From positions 1 to 6,677 of the forward strand of contig CAMNND010000057.1 of the NCBI GenBank assembly GCA_946545035.1: a DNA stretch of 6,677 nucleotides. The letters run 5' to 3'. Below the pieces are notes generated by a model. It searched no databases, was not told the DNA's origin, and saw only the letters and a list, made by a program, of their open reading frames with translations. Source of the DNA: an uncultured Clostridium sp. (GTDB taxonomy: Bacteria > Bacillota > Clostridia > TANB77 > CAG-508). This document shows, piece after piece, positions 4,919-6,677 of this stretch. The position numbers were made by a program, and so were the translations under genes. Positions within the stretch are counted from its first letter, which is position 1. Every line of letters begins with the position of its first letter.

Positions 4919-4946
4919 TTGTTTTTACGTTATTTGCTGGTATAAT
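4919..4946 (+). promoter_or_regulatory. Promoter of the dockerin-like / two-TM operon
   Basis: TATAAT at 4941-4946 is preceded by TGG, giving an extended -10 (TGGTATAAT). TTGTTT at 4919-4924 is a partial -35 with a 16-bp spacer. The start would be near 4953, giving a leader of about 70 bases that ends in the ribosome binding site AGGAGGT at 5006-5012. Confidence 0.65.
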
Positions 4947-5022
4947 AAATTTTAACAGCAAAGAGAAAGCAAATATATTTTTTATATAATTTTTTATAAT
5001 ATTTTAGGAGGTATTTATTATT

Positions 5023-5490
5023 ATGAAAAAGAAATTATTATTAAGTGTTATTTTATTTATTTCATTATTTGTTTCAGTATTATCATTTACTAGTACATCA
5101 AAAGCAGTAGATATATCTGATCCAGATTTAGAGTTAGATGCTACTAAACAAAAAGAAATATTAGCAGCATACGATTTAGATAAAAATGGAATAATTCAAG
5201 CAAGAGACGTAACAAAAATGAAACAAGAAATCTTAAAAAATGGACAAACAAAATATACAAATGACGAAGCATATCAACTTCAAAGACTTTGTGTTTATGA
5301 TTGTAAATTTACATGGTGTCAAGCAACTGTAAATAAACTTAGATATTTTTACAGATATATTGATATGGGACAATTATTATATATCGAATATTTCCCAAAT
5401 GGATCTGGTAAAATAATTGCACACATTAACAATCATGGACGTTTTGTTCGTGTAACTTATGATTATGAAAAATATGGTGGACGTTACTAA
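5023..5490 (+). CDS. Secreted protein with a single dockerin-type calcium loop
   Basis: This is a 155-residue protein. Residues 1-28 form a signal peptide: KKK, then LLLSVILFISLFVSVLSF, with likely cleavage after TSKA. Residues 44-72 (KEILAAYDLDKNGIIQARDVTKMKQEIL) match one dockerin type I repeat. The calcium ligands D51, D53, N55 and D62 sit at loop positions 1, 3, 5 and 12, followed by the characteristic DV..MK..IL helix. True dockerins have two such repeats; only one is seen here, so cohesin binding is uncertain and EF-hand-like calcium binding is the safer reading. Residues 80-155 are an unrecognised domain with Cys90, Cys94 and Cys99 and several aromatic residues (FTWCQ, RYFYRYI, YIEYFPNG), ending YGGRY. 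AGGAGGT lies 10 bases before the ATG. It is followed 30 bases later by a two-TM protein gene in the same operon. Confidence 0.82.
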   Translation: MKKKLLLSVILFISLFVSVLSFTSTSKAVDISDPDLELDATKQKEILAAYDLDKNGIIQARDVTKMKQEILKNGQTKYTNDEAYQLQRLCVYDCKFTWCQATVNKLRYFYRYIDMGQLLYIEYFPNGSGKIIAHINNHGRFVRVTYDYEKYGGRY

Positions 5491-5520
5491 TTTTTAGTTA
5501 AAATAGATAAGGAGATTAGA

Positions 5521-6084
5521 ATGGATAATATTAATAAAAATAAATTATTAAAAATAATTGCATTGTCTATTTTTACACTTGGTATCATTATTGGTACTGG
5601 AATTATAATAACTGGATTAGTTAAAACCAATGGAATTAAAAATGAAAATAAACAAATCGTAAGAAAAATTGAAAATAAATATGAGTCAGTAACATCTAAA
5701 GAAGCACAAGAGAAAATGGTATCTTATATTAAAGAAACAGAAAATAAAATAACAAATCTTGAATCTGAGATTAGCTCTTTAGAATCAGAGAAAACTCAAA
5801 TATTTATGAAAGAAAGTTTTAGTACTAATTATTATCAAAAAGATAACGAAATAAAAAATAAAAGAAATGAAAAATCAACGTTAAAAAATAATGCAAGATA
5901 CTACAATCGTATTCTTACTAATATAAAATCTGGTGAATATGACAAACAGATGAAAAACGAAATTAAAGATGAGAAAAAAGATGAATCTCAATATCATTAT
6001 TTATACTATATTGGATTAATTGTTCTCTTAGTGTCATGTTTAATATCATTTATTATTTTACTAATATTAAAATTAAAAAAATAA
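5521..6084 (+). CDS. Two-transmembrane coiled-coil protein, function unknown
   Basis: This is a 187-residue protein of no family I recognise. TM1 spans about residues 9-33 (a Gly/Ile-rich helix, LSIFTLGIIIGTGIIITGLV) and TM2 about 161-184 (LYYIGLIVLLVSCLISFIILLI), with a KLKK end. Between them is a roughly 125-residue, highly charged, Lys/Glu/Asn-rich domain. Residues 62-98 (EKMVSYIKETENKITNLESE, then ISSLESEKTQIF) have a heptad-like pattern and are probably coiled coil, with a second helical stretch at 105-150. With a positive C-terminal end and two helices, the loop is most likely extracellular, but this is inference. AAGGAG lies 9 bases before the ATG. It is second in the operon after the dockerin-like secreted protein and is closed by the terminator at 6102-6129. 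Confidence 0.82.
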   Translation: MDNINKNKLLKIIALSIFTLGIIIGTGIIITGLVKTNGIKNENKQIVRKIENKYESVTSKEAQEKMVSYIKETENKITNLESEISSLESEKTQIFMKESFSTNYYQKDNEIKNKRNEKSTLKNNARYYNRILTNIKSGEYDKQMKNEIKDEKKDESQYHYLYYIGLIVLLVSCLISFIILLILKLKK

Positions 6085-6101
6085 CGTTTCATAAAACTAA
6101 T

Positions 6102-6129
6102 GGGGTGGTTAATTACCACTCCTTTTTTT
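6102..6129 (+). terminator. Terminator of the dockerin-like / two-TM operon
   Basis: The stem GGGGTGGT (6102-6109) pairs with ACCACTCC (6115-6122) around a 5-base loop. The one non-Watson-Crick position is a G-U wobble in plus-strand RNA. A run of seven T follows at 6123-6129. It lies 18 bases after the stop codon. Confidence 0.92.
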
Positions 6130-6135
6130 ATATTT

Positions 6136-6209
6136 AAAATGCATTACTAAATTATTGTTTTATGTTGACAAAAAATTAATTTATGGTATAATAAGACTCT
6201 ATGCATTTT
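6136..6209. repeat. Short inverted repeat flanking a promoter
   Basis: AAAATGCAT at 6136-6144 and its complement ATGCATTTT at 6201-6209 flank the promoter at 6165-6192. Nine bases in AT-rich DNA could be chance; it may also be an operator pair for the downstream gene. Confidence 0.3.
6165..6192 (+). promoter_or_regulatory. Consensus extended -10 promoter of the acidic 114-aa gene
   Basis: TTGACA lies at 6165-6170 and TATAAT at 6187-6192 with a 16-bp spacer, and TGG before the -10 makes an extended element (TGGTATAAT). The start would be near 6199, giving an unusually long leader of about 70 bases before the ATG at 6271. Confidence 0.88.
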
Positions 6210-6270
6210 GAAAAATTTGTGTAGATATTCGCTATAAATCGTTTTGACTGCTATAGAAAGGATGATTGTT

Positions 6271-6615
6271 ATGGCAGTAGTATCTGGTAAGTATGAGGAA
6301 CTTGATGAGTTACAGCACGGCTTTCGCTCTGGACACATCATCGTAGGTGAAACGCTCTTCGAGGTTGATAAAGGAACTATTGTTGATTCCTGGGACCTCA
6401 AGGGTGGCTCTCCTGAGGAGATGGCCAAGCAGGCACGCGAGGCTGCAGACCTCAGCAACAGACATCGCATCGTCATTGACACTGAAGGTGTATACAATGA
6501 AGATATCGTTGCTGACGAAGGTGAGCTTCTGACTGCGCAGGAGTCCTATGACAGAATGGATCCTGAAGAGCAGGATGACTTCGACTCCCTTGCAGAGCAT
6601 TTTCTCGGGCTCTGA
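6271..6615 (+). CDS. Hypothetical acidic 114-residue protein, high GC
   Basis: I do not recognise this family. The start is the ATG at 6271: GAAAGG at 6256-6261 gives 9-base spacing. The in-frame ATG at 6262 abuts that site directly, and the TTG at 6244 lies upstream of it. The product begins MAVVSGKYEELDELQHGFRS. Residues 20-45 look beta-rich (GHIIVGETLFEVDKGTIVDSWDLKGG). Residues 48-62 are a helix (PEEMAKQAREAADLS), 65-81 a strand region (HRIVIDTEGVYNEDIVA), and the C-terminus is strongly acidic (DRMDPEEQDDFDSLAEH). There are no cysteines, TM segments or signal peptide, so it is probably cytosolic. GC is about 50-58% by sampling, against about 25-30% in neighbours, and codon use is GC-ending. 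It is a monocistronic unit with a near-perfect promoter and a strong terminator. The frame is convincing because of composition, ribosome binding site and terminator, despite no known homologue. Confidence 0.75.
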   Translation: MAVVSGKYEELDELQHGFRSGHIIVGETLFEVDKGTIVDSWDLKGGSPEEMAKQAREAADLSNRHRIVIDTEGVYNEDIVADEGELLTAQESYDRMDPEEQDDFDSLAEHFLGL

Positions 6616-6632
6616 ATACTTATGAGATTATG

Positions 6633-6676
6633 CAGGGCACGGTGTATTCCACCGTGCCCTGTCTCTTTTATTTTTA
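6633..6676 (+). terminator. Strong terminator of the acidic-protein gene
   Basis: The perfect 12-bp stem CAGGGCACGGTG (6633-6644) / CACCGTGCCCTG (6650-6661) has a 5-base loop (TATTC). It is followed by TCTCTTTTATTTTTA. It begins 17 bases past the TGA stop. Confidence 0.93.
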
Positions 6677-6677
6677 T

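Noticed and set aside
6147..6600. Minus-strand frames at 6147-6497 and 6310-6600 and a plus frame at 6347-6532
   Set aside because: The promoter, ribosome binding site, terminator direction and codon composition all support the plus-strand 6271-6615 gene. The alternatives lack initiation signals.
1..6677. CRISPR array, tRNA, rRNA, insertion sequence ends or a retron-like RNA
   Set aside because: There are no regularly spaced direct repeats, cloverleaf-like segments, transposase motifs or terminal inverted repeats. The only long exact repeat is the 22-bp pair.

Overview
The window comes from an AT-rich, low-GC bacterium, most likely an uncultured gut-type Bacillota (clostridial) lineage. Reasons: most genes are A/T-heavy, nearly every start has a strong AGGAGG-type ribosome binding site, promoters are sigma-A-like, rho-independent terminators are common, and the sirtuin, S51 peptidase, cyclophilin-like and dockerin-like proteins all look clostridial. 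The standard bacterial code fits: TGG encodes Trp throughout and TGA ends the last gene. The taxonomic placement is inference only.

Layout. Positions 1-915 (minus) hold a single-pass membrane coiled-coil protein followed, with translational-coupling geometry, by a YbjQ/UPF0145 protein that runs off the left edge. Positions 1031-3039 (minus) hold a compact operon of sirtuin deacetylase, membrane-anchored cyclophilin-like protein and short S51-type peptidase, with a terminator at each side. Positions 3141-4357 (minus) hold a divergent phosphofructokinase-like gene of clearly higher GC, with its own perfect-consensus promoter and own terminator. A small phosphoribosyltransferase-domain protein lies at 4385-4777 (minus). 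Positions 4919-6129 (plus) hold a two-gene operon: a secreted protein with one dockerin-type calcium loop, then a two-TM coiled-coil protein. Positions 6165-6676 (plus) hold a second GC-rich, self-contained unit encoding an acidic 114-residue protein that I do not recognise.

Two signals stand out. First, an exact 22-bp sequence containing a 19-bp near-palindrome (GGTT-N2-CAA-N-TTG-N2-AACC) occurs upstream of two unlinked minus-strand genes, the coiled-coil/YbjQ pair and the phosphoribosyltransferase. In both places it lies exactly 27 bp from a TATAAT/TATAAA -10 box, so it looks like the operator of an unidentified regulator. Second, two high-GC monocistronic cassettes with near-perfect promoters and strong terminators sit among AT-rich genes and resemble transferred 'moron-like' units. 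One of them encodes a phosphofructokinase homologue whose TIDND active-site motif has changed to TIDGI.

No RNA genes, CRISPR arrays, insertion sequences or replication origins were seen. No gene-free stretch exceeds about 250 bases.
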